DNA of 64,000 nt from Moniliella sp. 'wahieum'. Taxonomy: Eukaryota; Basidiomycota; Moniliellomycetes; Moniliellales; Moniliellaceae. A model generated the notes under the pieces. It was not told the DNA's origin, made no database searches, and saw nothing but the letters and a program-made list of their open reading frames with translations. The stretch covers positions 434,001 to 498,000 of the forward strand of contig RSEE01000006.1 of the NCBI GenBank assembly GCA_003971905.1, written 5' to 3'. Each line of letters opens with the position of its first letter. Within the stretch, counting starts at the first letter, position 1. Of this stretch, positions 53,379 through 64,000 are shown one piece after another. Made by a program: the position numbers and the translations under genes.

Positions 53379-55840
53379 TCAGTTGGCAGCCGCCTCAGCC
53401 GTGGCCCTGACAACAGCATCCCGAAGGCTTGTCCAGTGTTCCAGTTCTTGGCGCACCAATGGCCGGGAAGTAATGGCCAAACCGTTGGGGTCAATGGAAG
53501 TGTCATACTTGGCCACACGAGCCGATGTAATGGAAATGGAGTTCTATTCCCAGAAAAAAAAAGTTAGCGACGGGCTAAAAAAACAAACAAAAGACAGAAT
53601 AGAAAACACGCACGTTCATCGTCTTGAGCACAGTGTCGTAGCACTCGATCCGGAGTTGATTTGCTCGCGCTTGGGTGGCAATTTCCGACGCCTTGGTTTT
53701 CTTGGCTTCATCCGTCGCCACAACCCCGCAGCCCTCTTTGATCAGCGTTTCAATCTGGTCGCGGATCCGACCGACACCGCCAAAGAGCATGCGCTCATAC
53801 GACGTTTCCGCCAAGTGTACCGCCGAGACAAACAAGCGGGAAAAACGCGCAGAAACGAGACGAATGTGGGCCATCTTCTCCCCGGGCGCAACCGAGGTAG
53901 CCGCCGAAGCGGCAGCGTTGACCCAACCCGTCAGGCCAAATCCCCAAGCAGAAATGCTGGACACTGAAGCATCCGGGTCCGGCTCGGGGAGACCGACGAG
54001 GCTGCGCACCTTGGCCAACGAGGCAACATGGTTGTCCAATGATTTGTTCACCAGAGGCCAGGCTTGAATCTTAAATGCGAGTAATGGACCCTGTACCGCT
54101 GCCCCGACCCCCCGAACATCGGCCTCGGAAAGGAGCGTTTCTGTCACCTTGATCATTGCCAAGAGCGACAGGAGGGTGGGTGTTGGTGCTGCGGACATGA
54201 GGGCCGCAGTAAATGTCTTCCAGTGGCCCAGCACGGGCTCCATCACTTGGCTCCACAATTGATCCGCTTCGCGTCCTTTGGGGCGAGTTCGTTGTTCCCG
54301 TTGACTCAGACGCACGATCGATTGCGGCTTATCGTCTCCGTCTGGGCTCCCATCTGCTGCGTTCAGGGAAGAATCCTCCTCGTCGGTCGCCTTGGACAAG
54401 GTCGAGTCGGTGCGTTGATGACCACTCGCTTCGTGGCCAGGGAGTTCAAAGTAGCGAACCAAAAAGATATACTCGGAGCTGGCATTGTCAAAGAAGGTGA
54501 GCGCCAACGAGCGGAACAAGGCTTCGGCCGTGGCTTTGAAGCTGGGATCATCCGACATGTACGCCAACACCACTCCAGGGCCATCCACACGACTTTGTCC
54601 AGCCCGTTCGTCGTCCAACAAGAACAATGTGTCTTCCCTTTCTAGTTGTTCCAATTCCCGGGCTGAAGCCCCTCCTGCAGCGCGGGAGATCAGCCCCAAG
54701 GCAGCGGCAGAAACGGTGCTGGGGCCAATATCGCCGATGAGAGCTTCTTCGCCGGCCAAGATGGAAGAGGACGTGTTGACCAACGCCGCTCGTTCCAACG
54801 ATGTGGGCGGGGACTTGACCCCTGCGCCCCCGACGATAGGGGTGCTGTCGCCCGAACCGATCGACTCAGCAGCCAGATTCGAAGGCGGGGAAGGAGTTGC
54901 CCCTGAGGTCGGGCCCTGGAATCCGAGAGAGCGAGCACGGATCTTTTCGAGCGAGCGTGTGTACCTTCGAAAGCCGGTTTCAAAGTACAGGCGAGCGGCC
55001 GACAAGTAGGCTCGTTGGACTTCTTGTGCAGCACGCGGTGCGCGGGAACCAAGACGTTGTACAGACCATGGTGGGCGGGCTTGAGCAACACAGAGCTCTG
55101 GAGAACTTGCAGGTTGGCTGTCACGCTGGTTTTGAAGGAGGCAAACGCTTGAATGAGGTAGGGCCGAATCTTGGGCACGGCCGCCGCCAAGCAGCTCAGG
55201 GCCAAGGCGCGCGCCTCGGCCCGGACGCTTGCCTCGGGATCAGAAGTGTCCGGGGCACGAGCGAGCGCTGCCCCTGTGCGGGAGAGGGAAGTGGCAGAGG
55301 CAGTGTGGTCCAGAACACGCTCAATCTCCGAGCAGGCATCCGCCCACGCTTGGGGCTGGGCCTTGGGCTCGGTGGACGTGACAATCTCGACAGTCAAGGG
55401 ACTGAGGGACACGTGCGAGACCAGTGCCGACAAACGTTGGTCGAGCGCCTGGTGCTCGGCCGCTGGGTAGCCAGTTGGTTGCTTCGGACCTGGAGCCCAG
55501 ACATGTGGCTAGAAACGCCTCCGAGCTCACGCTCAAAGGCAGTGTAGTACTGGGCTAATGACTCGAGCTGGCCCAAGGCTTGCTGAAGTTCGGCGTGGAG
55601 CGAAACAAAGGTGGGGGCGGCAGCGTAGAAGTAAGCATCTGTCTCGTGCTGTCTCTTGCGCTCCGCCTGCGAAGCGGCGTGTGCGAGCCGGTCAAGGGAA
55701 AGATTGCCGACGTCAGGCGCAGCATGCTCCGTTTCGGCCTCGCCACGTTCGGCGCCCGTGGCAGGGATGGAGGACACGGAAGGCTCCGCCGTATCTGGCG
55801 GCCTTTGCTCGAGCAGGCTCTCGTCGCGAGGCTCGGCCAT
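53379..55840 (-). CDS. VPS52: VPS52-like GARP complex subunit
   Basis: Coiled-coil tethering subunit of the GARP complex acting in endosome-to-trans-Golgi retrieval. Start MAEPRDESLLEQRPP at 55840. Heptad-rich ELQQALGQLESLAQYYTAF and GVSSHMSGLQVRSNQLA match the VPS52 N-terminal coil. AVPKIRPYLIQAFASFKTSV then LLKPAHHGLYNVLVPAHRV match its KIREFI..SFRKP..LLKYRFFY block. RAYLSAARLYFETGFRRYTR and LALTFFDNASSEYIFLVRYF match the SYYRSYLGRL and REYLF blocks. QLWSQVMEPVLGHW and RDQIETLIKEGCG follow. A 70-nt intron (53544-53613) leads to a last exon ending VVRATAEAAAN. One-base losses near 55465 and 55020 split the frame. A long Ser/Thr/acidic insert distinguishes it from animal orthologues. Convergent with the GMC gene (236 bp). 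Confidence 0.75.
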
Positions 55841-57215
55841 GCTGGCGACAACGGGCCTGACGATGGGGCTAGGTGGTGGTGGGGATGGCGGCAGGTGGAG
55901 GCGCTCGGTGAGATGAGATCAGAGGCGAGTGACGGCGCCACGTTGTCCGTCCTTCAATCTCATCGATGGGATCACCGATGCATCGCCATCAATGCATCAT
56001 GCACCATCCATCACCGACCGCCCTCCATTGCAATTTCATTCTCCGGTGCGGTATATTTCCAACAACTCTCTCGTTTCAACTTTCAAATTTCATGGGGCAA
56101 GCGATCAAAAAACCGCAGGACTAGTGGAAGCGTCGGGCGGTACGAGTGAGACCAAGTACCAAGGCAAGCAAAGAAGCACTGATGGAGAGAAGAATAACCG
56201 GAACGGAATAGCAGTGGGGCATTGCATGAGGAGATTTACCTGATTGGCCGAGAGGCCCGTGACAGCTAATAGCATCGAGAGATATAGAAAGAGAAAGCAT
56301 GGTGCAGCGCACATTGATGAATATCTATATTCCAACTAGAAACCTTACCGGCGGGGTACACGATACGCTGGTACAAGGGAAAACACAAGAGCGCCCCCCA
56401 CCACAACAGAGATGCGCAGAGGTTGACGTCTCATCCACGCGGACAGAAATAAATGCTGATGATGGCAAAAGAGGAGAGAAGCGCGAGATTCGAAGCGGCG
56501 GTGAATACCTCTTCAAGCTTCATCGCAATCCATCCCGCATTTCCTGCCCGCGAAGGCTGTATCGTGCAATGGGTTGTGCTTGGCGGTTGTTGCTGTGCCC
56601 ACGGTCTTGGAAGCTTGAGGCTTTCTGGTGCGGTTTCTGTTGGGGTACAGTGCGGCTGGTGCGGCCGTGCCGAAGGAAAAGCGGGAGGGGGCGTGTGACA
56701 CGTGATACTTGATGGCCTGAGGGCCTGAGGCCTGAGGCCTGAGCGCCTGAGCGCTATCGCAGCCAGCATTGAATATTGCCGCTTCGATTTCAAACGGGCT
56801 CGGGCGTGGAGCTGCTGGCGGAAGGCAGGAAGGCGGCAGGAGCAGGGCGGACACGCCAGACTTGCCCGCCAGACGGCCGCCGTCGCAATCACGAGCTAAT
56901 CACTGCGCTTCACACACGGTACACCATGTGCCTGGCCCCTGCGCTGGACACTGCCCGCGTGCGGTGCGTGCCCCGGTGGCGACAAGGGGGGCAGTGCTGC
57001 TGTGTGTCAGTGGATGTTTCAACGGCGCTTGCCGAGCATCGCCCGGCGTTGCGAGCGTTGAAGCTGAAGCTTCAAGCTGGCAGCCCAGTCGCAGCAGCAG
57101 CGCCCAAGAGTCAAGAGTCGCGCCCAGTCTGAGCCAGTCTGAGCCAGCTCGGCGTGCTCAGCCCACGGCACTCTTCCGTCACGCCATCTTCGTGTTGCCG
57201 GCGCTCTGCTCCCCC
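55841..57215. other. Divergent intergenic region between VPS52 and YPK genes
   Basis: Contains CATCGATGGGATCACCGATGCATCG (55960-55984) and further GATG/CATC words, GTGACACGTGATAC (56694-56707), a CCTGAGGGCCTGAGGCCTGAGG cluster (56716-56750) and GAAGCTGAAGCTTCAAGC (57058-57075). No gene seen. Confidence 0.55.
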
Positions 57216-59100
57216 ATGTCGTCTTGGAACATTGGCAAGAGTGCGTCCGGCGCTGCCCCCCCCCCCCGCGCCCCTGGCACTGACCGCCTCCTCCAGAGCT
57301 CAAGGAGGGCGCCCTCTCCGCCCGCGGCGGCGTCTCCAATGCCGCCGTGCCTGCACATGCCGACAGTGCCCCTCTCCCTTCATTCGCAGCGCCCTCCACC
57401 CCGACCGCCCAGACCGCCGCCAGCTCCACCCCCATCGCCTCCTCCAGCGGCGCTCCCATCAGCCGCAGCGGTGTCCTGACCATTGCCGTCGTCCAGGCCC
57501 GCGGGCTCACCATGCCCGCGGGCGTCCCTGTGCCTTCCGCCGTGGGTCGTGCCGCCCAGCGGGATGCTGAGCTGGGCCACCCTGCGGGCGTGGGCAGCTT
57601 GTATGGGTCAAGTCTGGGCCGGAGCGTTACCGGGGCGCCGTTTGGCACCCCCTCGGGCTCGGCCCTGGCGACTGCGGGGGCAGCGGGCCAACACCACAGG
57701 CCAAGCGTCTGGTGGCTGCCCTATATCGTTCTAGAGTTTGACAAGAACGAAGTGTTGATTGACGCGGTGGCTGGGGACCTGGCCAACCCCTGTTGGCTGT
57801 ACAAGGCCAACTTTGACGTTAGTCGCAACAGCGAGATTTCTCTCTCCCTCTACCTCCGCGCCACCATCGATCCCGCCACCGTGGCCAGCGCCCCTGGGGG
57901 CGGCGACGAGGCGATGGGTGTGTCAGACGTGTTTTTGGGTGGGATAAAATTTGTTCCCGACTTTGATGGCGCAGCTGCCCAAGTCACCTCGCCGCGCGGC
58001 CGGGGAACGGACGAATGGTTTGCCGTCGGCGGCGGTTCTGGCCAAGTGCGACTGCAAGTGGCCTACCGCAGCACGGCTACAGACAAGATGGACATGAGCA
58101 ACTTTGAGCTGCTCAAGGTGATTGGTAAGGGTTCGTTTGGCAAGGTGATGCAAGTGCGCAAGAAGGATACTTCCCGGATCTACGCGATGAAAACGATTCG
58201 AAAAGCTCACATTGTGAGCCGGAGCGAAGTGACTCACACATTGGCCGAGCGCACGGTTCTAGCCCAGGTCAATTGCCCCTTCATTGTTCCCCTTAAGTTC
58301 AGCTTCCAGTCCCCGACAAGCTTTACCTTGTTCTTGCCTTTGTCAATGGTGGCGAGCTTTTCCATCATCTTCAACAAGAGGGTCGATTCAACGAGGAGCG
58401 CTCGCGCTTTTATGCAGCGGAGCTTCTTCTTGCCCTGGAGCACCTACACGGCTTTCAAGTGATCTATCGCGATCTCAAGCCAGAGAACATCCTGCTTGAC
58501 TACACGGGTCACATTGCGCTCTGTGACTTTGGCCTCTGCAAGCTCAATATGGATGCCGATACGACAACCAACACGTTTTGTGGTACCCCGGAGTATCTCT
58601 CTCCCGAAATCCTATTGGGTCAAGGGTACTCCAAGGCAGTGGATTGGTGGACCCTTGGGGTCCTGCTCTACGAAATGTTGACGGGCCTCCCGCCTTTCTA
58701 CTCTGAGGACGTTAATGAGATGTACCGCAAGATCCTCCAGGACCCGCTTCGATTCCCCGACGACGTGCAACCGGAAGCCCGCAGTCTGCTCACGTTGCTA
58801 CTGCAGCGCGACCCATCCCAGCGCCTTGGCTCCGGCGCGGCCGGAGCCGCGGCGATCAAGGCGCCCATTCTTTGCCAAGCATGTGGATTGGGACATGCTC
58901 GGGCCAAAAAGGTCCGGCCGCCTTTCAAGCCAAGTGTCGCTTCCGCCATTGACACCTCCAACTTTGACCCCGAGTTCACCAATGAGGTGCCCACCGACTC
59001 CCTCGTCGATGAGTCGCATCTCCTCTCGGCTACAGTCCAAGCCCAATTCGCTGGCTTTAGCTACAATGGACCCTCAACAGGCGAAAGCTTGCGGGGCTGA
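57216..59100 (+). CDS. Ypk1/Gad8-type AGC Ser/Thr kinase with N-terminal C2-like domain
   Basis: Cytosolic/plasma-membrane kinase downstream of TORC2 and PDK1, controlling sphingolipid and membrane homeostasis. Start MSSWNIGKSASG. A C2-like region (SGVLTIAVVQARGLTMP, WWLPYIVLEFDKNEVLI, WLYKANFDVSRNSEISLSL) precedes the kinase, as in fungal Ypk. Kinase motifs: FELLKVIGKGSFGKVMQV, YAMKTIRK, FVNGGELFHHLQQEGRF, VIYRDLKPENILLD, DFGLCKLN, PDK1-site TFCGTPEYLSPE, DWWTLGVLLYEML. C-tail: PFKPSV, turn motif VPTDS and hydrophobic motif FAGFSY. One-base losses occur near 57300 and 58315. Two further slips near 58862 (two bases) and 58905 (one base) cancel to restore the frame. The activation-loop and hydrophobic-motif sites are kept, so it is likely a regulated, active kinase. 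Confidence 0.92.
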
Positions 59101-59784
59101 CATGGCAAAGCGTGCTGGCCGGACCTGCTCTGTTGGTTTGGGGTGGGCGCTTGGCCAGGTGGTTTGGTGCCCCCCTCTCCCCGCCCCCCTCCTTGGTTTG
59201 GTCGTACTGGTGCGCACTCCTTCTCGCCCTGGCCAAACAGGCAAGGCTGCGAAGGATTCGCATCGGTGGCCTGCTACCTGCGGACCCTCGGCCGGACTTT
59301 CAACGAACTCATCTTCCTGACGAAGTCTACACAGCAAAACAGTATTGACACAACATAGGTGGCTTGGTACTGGCTGGGCTGAACACCGGCCTTGGGGGCA
59401 TAAAATGGCGCGAGGGGGGTCATATTGCATGGAGGGCGGGTTGTTTCTGGGAAAGGACGGGTCGCATGGGAATGGAAGGTAGGAACTTGAGCCATGGAGG
59501 TATACTAAGCCTATAATGTGCATAGGTCAGTCCTAGAAGTCAACAGGACAAACGAGCCGAGTGACCAAGTGCCTTACCCATCTATACTCTGCAACCCATC
59601 CTGAGGAGACGCACTTGGCCATTGCCAGGGTTGCTTCCTACGCAAACAGGGGACGTACCTAGCAAGAACCGGCTTGCAAAGGGCCTCTTCTTACCTGTAC
59701 TGCGCGCTGTATAGGAACCCGCCAGACAACAACCACCCCCACTGGCCAGAACAGGCGGTGGGAAGAGGTGGACGTAGACCCCAT
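59101..59784. other. Convergent intergenic region, no gene seen
   Basis: 3' flank of the YPK kinase (+) and HMG-box gene (-). Short frames only; no repeats of note. Confidence 0.5.
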
Positions 59785-60122
59785 TTAAGCCTTGGCCACC
59801 TTGGGGTTCTGGGGCGAATGTTTCCACAGACGCGCAATCTCGGTAAAATGTCTTGCGAGGAGAGCTCGGGCCTCTCGGCTTTGATGATGGGGAAGACCTG
59901 CTTGACATAGAGATTGTAGTTGGTTTGCGGGCGAACGCGGCGCAGGCGGGTGGGCTTGGGGAGATCGGTTTGGAGCGTGAGCTCGGGTTGGAGCTTGAGC
60001 TCGGGTTGGGCACCCTTCTTGGGGGGCAGACACACTGGGACCGAATGGTGGAGTGCGCGGACTGCCACGGCGACGCTTGCTGGGCGCATCGCCGAGCGGA
60101 GAGCAGGGATGGGGACGAGCAT
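59785..60122 (-). CDS. Small mitochondrial HMG-box-like protein
   Basis: About 113 residues. The N terminus MLVPIPALRSAMRPASVAV is basic/hydrophobic with no acids, as in mitochondrial presequences. The rest is one HMG-box-like domain: PKPTRLRRVRPQTNYNLYV, KQVFPIIKAERPELSSQDI and EIARLWKHSP. This matches the YNLYVK..FP.IK...P.L...D...E.A..WK pattern of small mitochondrial or nucleolar HMG proteins. It stops after NPKVAKA, at about helix III, so the box is short. One base is missing near 59845; restoring an A gives ILTEIARLW. A DNA-packaging role in mitochondrial nucleoids is plausible but inferred. Confidence 0.6.
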
Positions 60123-60846
60123 GGAGGAGGTCGGAGGGGGACTGGTGGCGGCGTGCACTTGGAGGAGACCTGAGTGGGAACGAGTACGGAGGGCTGGAGG
60201 ACAAATACTTCGTGCGACTACTATCTCTGTGTGTAGCGTAGCACTGACGTACGGACGTGCCGACGGCCAACAGTGGCTGGATTGGATTGGAAATTGGATC
60301 CCAGGGCTGAACCCCTGACCTGGGCTGAGCGCGCACTGCCCCCCCACTGCCCCGCAGCGCGCCCACAGCGGCTGCCCCCGTGCTGCCCCGCTGGCTGTCC
60401 GGGGCGTGCTTGGGCAGTGCTCCTCCCGCGGCCGTGTGGCCCAGGGCCAGTGTGTGGCTCCCAACCCTACTGTGCTGCCTCCGATCCCGCCCGACTGGCG
60501 ACGCGCGTTTGTCATCCATCGATCATCATGCATCAGACATCAGACATCTTGTCTCCATTCATGCTCCCCTCGCCCCCCAGCCTCTCTTCCAGCGGCCGGA
60601 GGTGTGCTATAGCCTCCCGCCCATGTCGGCTGTCGCCATCCATGGCACCAGAACATCATGCAATCACTCCCTCCGCCATACAGAGATGCCCACACACATA
60701 CGATCCTGCTCCCCCCTAGCTCCATCCGCACGTCTGTCTCCGCCATGCGCCATGAGCCATGCGCCCCAGAAATGAGCCCGAGCAAGGAGATTCAGGTGTA
60801 GCACCCGGCCGCTGTCCACGTAGCGTCCGCAACGCCTGACCAGACC
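60123..60846. other. Intergenic, no gene seen
   Basis: 5' region of the HMG-box gene and 3' flank of the GLO3-like gene. Contains CATCCATCGATCATCATGCATCAGACATCAGACAT (60511-60547) and related words. Confidence 0.5.
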
Positions 60847-62556
60847 TCAGGATCCGTTCCGCGCCGCATCCTCCAGGTACTGCGACAGCTTCAACGCGCC
60901 CGTGCGCAGCGACTCGAGCCCCGACTGCACATCCGGGTTGCTCATAAAGCGGCTGTAGTAGTCCCGGGCAGTAGCTTCGAGCTCGGCAAAGTCGCCGTTG
61001 GACCAGCCATTGTCGGTGCTGTGCCATTCGTCTTCCAGCTCCGCATCCGGATCATCCGCATCCGGCTCGTCCCGTCCAAAGTAGGCATTGGACGAGATGG
61101 CAGTCGCACCAGAGAACTTCTGCAGACGCTCCTGCGCTTCCGCATTCGCGTCCGCGTCGTAGTTGCCCCGCTCAAAGTACATGTCGCTCGAAATCGCCTT
61201 TTGGTTGCCAAACTTGCGCCGCATAGTCTGGCATCTCTGCATCAGCGGCACTCGCCGCCGCTTGCGAGGCCGACGTCTCGGCCGCTGCTGCGAACGTAAC
61301 CGCTCCGCTTTAAGCCGAGACGGCCCATGCCCATCCCCAGCCTGTCCACCTGGGCCGAAGGCGTCGGCTTCCCCCCTGCCCCGTCCTGTCTGGGCGCGGA
61401 AGCGGCAGTCTGTTTGTCAAGGGCAGCCTTGACAGCGAGACGGGCGGCCTGCTCGGCTTGCTGGTCCGAAGCTTGCTTGGCCGCCTCTTGCGCCGCAGCC
61501 TGCTGTGCCGCAGCGGCTGCAGCTCAGCTTCGCCTGCCGCTTCTTCTCCTCCTCTTGCGCCTTGGCTGTTTCGGCCGCCTTGCGCTCGGCTGCAGCAAAG
61601 TCAAACGTACCTGCTTTCTTCCCCACCAACAACTTGCCAGCACGCCGGCTCCGGACCAGCCGATGTGGCGCCCAAGCGCGAGGCTCCCAATGCTCGTCGG
61701 GCAGGCGCACGAGCAGCAGGAATCGTGGTCGGAGCAGGGAGGAGGTGCGAGACCCAGGCGTTGTGCTCCGAGGGGTGGACAGACCTGGCGAGAGGGTCCA
61801 GTAAGCTGCGGCGATACACCCCCGGGCGTCGCGGTCGTCGCCAGGCTCGGAGCAATGCCTGAGCGGCGGGAGACGGGCGACGGGCTCCAATACCGGGCAA
61901 GCCCGCCTGGGCCGCGGCAGGCTTGACGGCCTGCGGCGCAGGTGTGGCCTTGGGCTTGTCATCGTCCCAGTCGTCAAAAAGTCATCATCCACTTTGGAGG
62001 GAGGGGGGAGGGCAGCGCCAGCGCCGACGCCTAGACCCGGGAAAAAGACGGGGCATCAACAGCTACGCCCGCACTGGCAGCGTCAGCTGAACGCGCCGCT
62101 CAAGCTCATCCCTGTACGCTTGAGCGACGGGAGAAGTGTACTTGACCTTGCCCTCACACCCGGACGGAGCAAGTCGCCAGCCCTGCGGGCAATGAAAACT
62201 CAGAGGCAGCGCCATTGCCCCCGACTTTCATGGCGCGGAGCTGGGCCCAGTTCCACGAGTCGAGATTGGTGCTGCGGACAAAGGTGATGTGCACCCCCAT
62301 GTTGCGATGCACACTGCTGCAGTCGAGGCAGATGTAGACGGCGAACGTGGCCGACGCCCAGGTTGGGTTCTTGGCGCCACAATCAAAGCATACCTGTCGA
62401 GCAGTAGGGAGAGAAACCAGTCAGCCGGCACGATCCTAGGCGAGATGAAAAACGCAGTTCTCATGAGCAGAGCAGACGCACCTTGTTCTGCTTGGCCTGG
62501 GAGCGGAGATGCTTGAAGATCTCGGCCAGCTCTTCACGGCTGGGATTGGCTGCCAT
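60847..62556 (-). CDS. GLO3: ArfGAP of the GLO3/ArfGAP2-3 type
   Basis: GTPase-activating protein for Arf1 in COPI vesicle transport at the Golgi-ER interface. Exon 1 [20 protein letters not shown] is followed by an 88-nt intron (62394-62481). The ArfGAP zinc finger follows: [35 protein letters not shown] (four zinc Cys and the Arg finger), [12 protein letters not shown] and [12 protein letters not shown]. Downstream [20 protein letters not shown], a [18 protein letters not shown] segment and the GLO3-motif repeats [15 protein letters not shown] and [20 protein letters not shown] identify the GLO3 rather than GCS1 branch. The C terminus is [28 protein letters not shown]. Several frame changes between 61.25 and 62.2 kb. 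Divergent from ATP23 with about 715 bp between the starts. Confidence 0.85.
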
Positions 62557-63272
62557 GGCGGGATACGAAGACAAAGAGGGCAGGAGATCCACGGGTGGTG
62601 GCGCAGGGGACACGGGTGGTGGGGCAGAAAATGCGTGCGGAGGCGCCTGGAGGAGGCGGTGGGCGGTGGGTGGCTTGTCAGTTTCAAATCAGCTCGACTT
62701 GAACGTTTCCACGTGCCCGACGCGCGCCAGGCAACTGCCCTGTGCGTGGCGTTGGCCCACGTGGAGGGCGCGAGGAGCTGCATGTGCTGCTGGCGGGCGT
62801 GCTGGTCCTGCTAACCCTGACCAGTGCGATCATCGGCCAGTCGAATCCAACCCTAACCCTGGTGGCCGGGGAATGGTGGCGACGGCGGGCTACGGTGGCG
62901 ACGATGGGACGGAGGCTATGCGGCGGCGATGGAACGGGCGACGGGGAAGGGCGGGGCACGACGCGCACGACGGGGCACGACGGGCACGACGGGGCGGTGG
63001 CCTAGCCAAACCAGGGCGTAGGCCCGTCGCCCTGGTTACATATACAGCCCGCTGCTGGCGCCGATGGGCTCGCCCTTTTCTTCTGGAAGGCGGCCGGACC
63101 ATCATTTGGACAACGGCCATGATGGATGTATCCAGCTTCGAAACGTGGCGGAGGCCTGTCTCGGCGTCCTCCAGCGCCCATGCCGCTCCACACCCACCAC
63201 CCCGCCCAAGTCCGTCTTCCCCACCATCTTTTCCAGCAGCGACGTGGTCGAGGCCAACAACGATGCTCGGCC
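62557..63272. other. Divergent promoter region of GLO3 and ATP23
   Basis: GC-rich, with a GGCACGACGGGCACGACGGG repeat (62955-62998) and two CCCTAA units near 62851. The ATP23 start region overlaps open frames on both strands that are composition artefacts. No further gene seen. Confidence 0.5.
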
Positions 63273-64000
63273 ATGGCCACGCCTGAGGAAGTAGAAGACT
63301 GGAGCAAGCATGTCGAAACCGAAGAGGAGTTCCAGCGACGAATCCAGGTGGAAAAGTGGGGGTCGTCGCTTCTGGCCAACAGTATGTTTCTTTCCGTTTC
63401 CCTTGTCTCTTCCTCGCCAGACCTTCTGACTGGAAGACTCCCTCTGCCCGGTCCTCTCCTCCACTCATCAGGTCCAATGATTCGCTTCATGACCAAGCAC
63501 TTGCTGCATTTGGATGCAATCCTCTGGACGAAGCCGGGGCGCCCGCTTCCGCTATGCCTAAGATTGCAGTGGGTCCCTGCCCACCCACGATTGCGGGTGG
63601 CTTTTCTCCAGCTCCAGAGGGGCGGCCGCCAAGTGAGAGCAGCATCTTGATCTGTAGCACCGCATCAAGACCAAGCACCATCTGGAAGACACGTTGGCGC
63701 ACGAGATGGTGCACTGGTGGGACAACTGCCGGTTCAAGGTGGACTGGTCGGATCTGCGGCAACATGCGTGCTCAGAGGTACGCGCGGCCCGTTGTCGGGT
63801 GACTGCCGCTGGGGTCGGGAAATGCGTCGGCTCAACTTTGGCGTGATGAAGCAACACCAAGAATGTGCTCGTCGTCGTGCGTCCTGTCGATCCTTGGCAA
63901 CCCGGCGTACAAAGACGAGGCGCACGCTAAGGAAGTCGTAGATGACGTCTTTCAAAGCTGCTTTAACGACACGCGACCCTTTGACGAGGTTCGTTGGCAC
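63273..64000 (+). CDS. ATP23: Mitochondrial inner-membrane metalloprotease ATP23 (partial)
   Basis: Zinc metalloprotease/chaperone of the intermembrane space that processes Atp6 and helps ATP-synthase assembly. The gene runs off the window end. Start [20 protein letters not shown]; an intron begins at GTATGTTTC (~63381) and ends at CTCATCAG (~63471), leading to [10 protein letters not shown]. Then [32 protein letters not shown] and ILICS, the catalytic HEMVH ([15 protein letters not shown]), [45 protein letters not shown] and the C-terminal [13 protein letters not shown]. The conserved Cys of the family are present. One-base losses near 63505, 63665, 63785 and 63885 switch the frame. Confidence 0.88.

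Noticed and set aside
62845-62865. CCCTAA-type telomeric motif
   Set aside because: Only two units in a GC-rich promoter; too short to mean more than chance.
1-64000. CRISPR arrays, rRNA genes, bacterial operons or toxin systems
   Set aside because: No regularly spaced repeats with unique spacers, no rRNA sequence, and all firm genes are eukaryotic with spliceosomal introns.

Overview
The window is nuclear DNA of a filamentous or yeast-like fungus, most likely a basidiomycete. This is inferred from short GT-AG introns (about 50-100 nt), GC-rich exons, a basidiomycete-style RasGEF-PH-RhoGAP protein, a HapX-like bZIP, a PL14 polysaccharide lyase with a predicted GPI tail, a Ypk/Gad8 kinase and a Ty1/copia retrotransposon. 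The class cannot be fixed from sequence alone. There are no operons. About 15 protein genes lie on both strands, separated by 0.2-3.4 kb of repeat-rich intergenic DNA.

Layout. 0-3.5 kb: no firm gene; pyrimidine tracts, short tandem repeats and a possible degenerate coding relic. 3.6-5.0 kb (-): C2H2 zinc-finger protein. 6.0-7.0 kb: LTR-like repeat and a relic of a copia-type gag/protease. 8.4-21.6 kb (+): a large RasGEF-PH-RhoGAP gene with a ~5 kb, very young copia element inserted antisense into one of its introns. 22.4-24.6 kb (+): membrane-linked alpha/beta hydrolase. 25.1-27.5 kb (-): Ran1/Ksp1-like kinase. 29.4-30.1 kb (-): glycolipid transfer protein. 32.7-35.5 kb (+): HapX-like bZIP factor. 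36.5-38.4 kb (+): triple-KH RNA-binding protein. 39.0 kb (+): intron-containing tRNA-Gly. 40.3-41.2 kb (-): secreted RlpA-like DPBB protein. 42.9-44.6 kb (+): OST1/ribophorin I. 47.9-49.4 kb (+): PL14-type lyase. 49.6-50.5 kb (+): unrecognised exons. 51.2-53.1 kb (+): GMC oxidoreductase. 53.4-55.8 kb (-): VPS52. 57.2-59.1 kb (+): Ypk/Gad8 AGC kinase. 59.8-60.1 kb (-): small mitochondrial HMG-box protein. 60.8-62.6 kb (-): GLO3-type ArfGAP. 63.3 kb to the end (+): ATP23, cut by the window edge.

Most genes are housekeeping: ER glycosylation, GARP/COPI trafficking, sphingolipid transport and TORC2-Ypk signalling, GTPase control, mitochondrial protease. Three secreted genes (DPBB, lyase, GMC oxidase) could act on plant or fungal wall polymers. 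Conserved genes repeatedly show single-base, deletion-type frameshifts that rejoin if one base of a doublet is restored. GLTP, GMC oxidase, PL14 lyase and the DPBB gene are intact. The shifts therefore look like deletion-prone sequencing or assembly errors rather than gene decay, and coordinates of shifted genes are given as whole spans.
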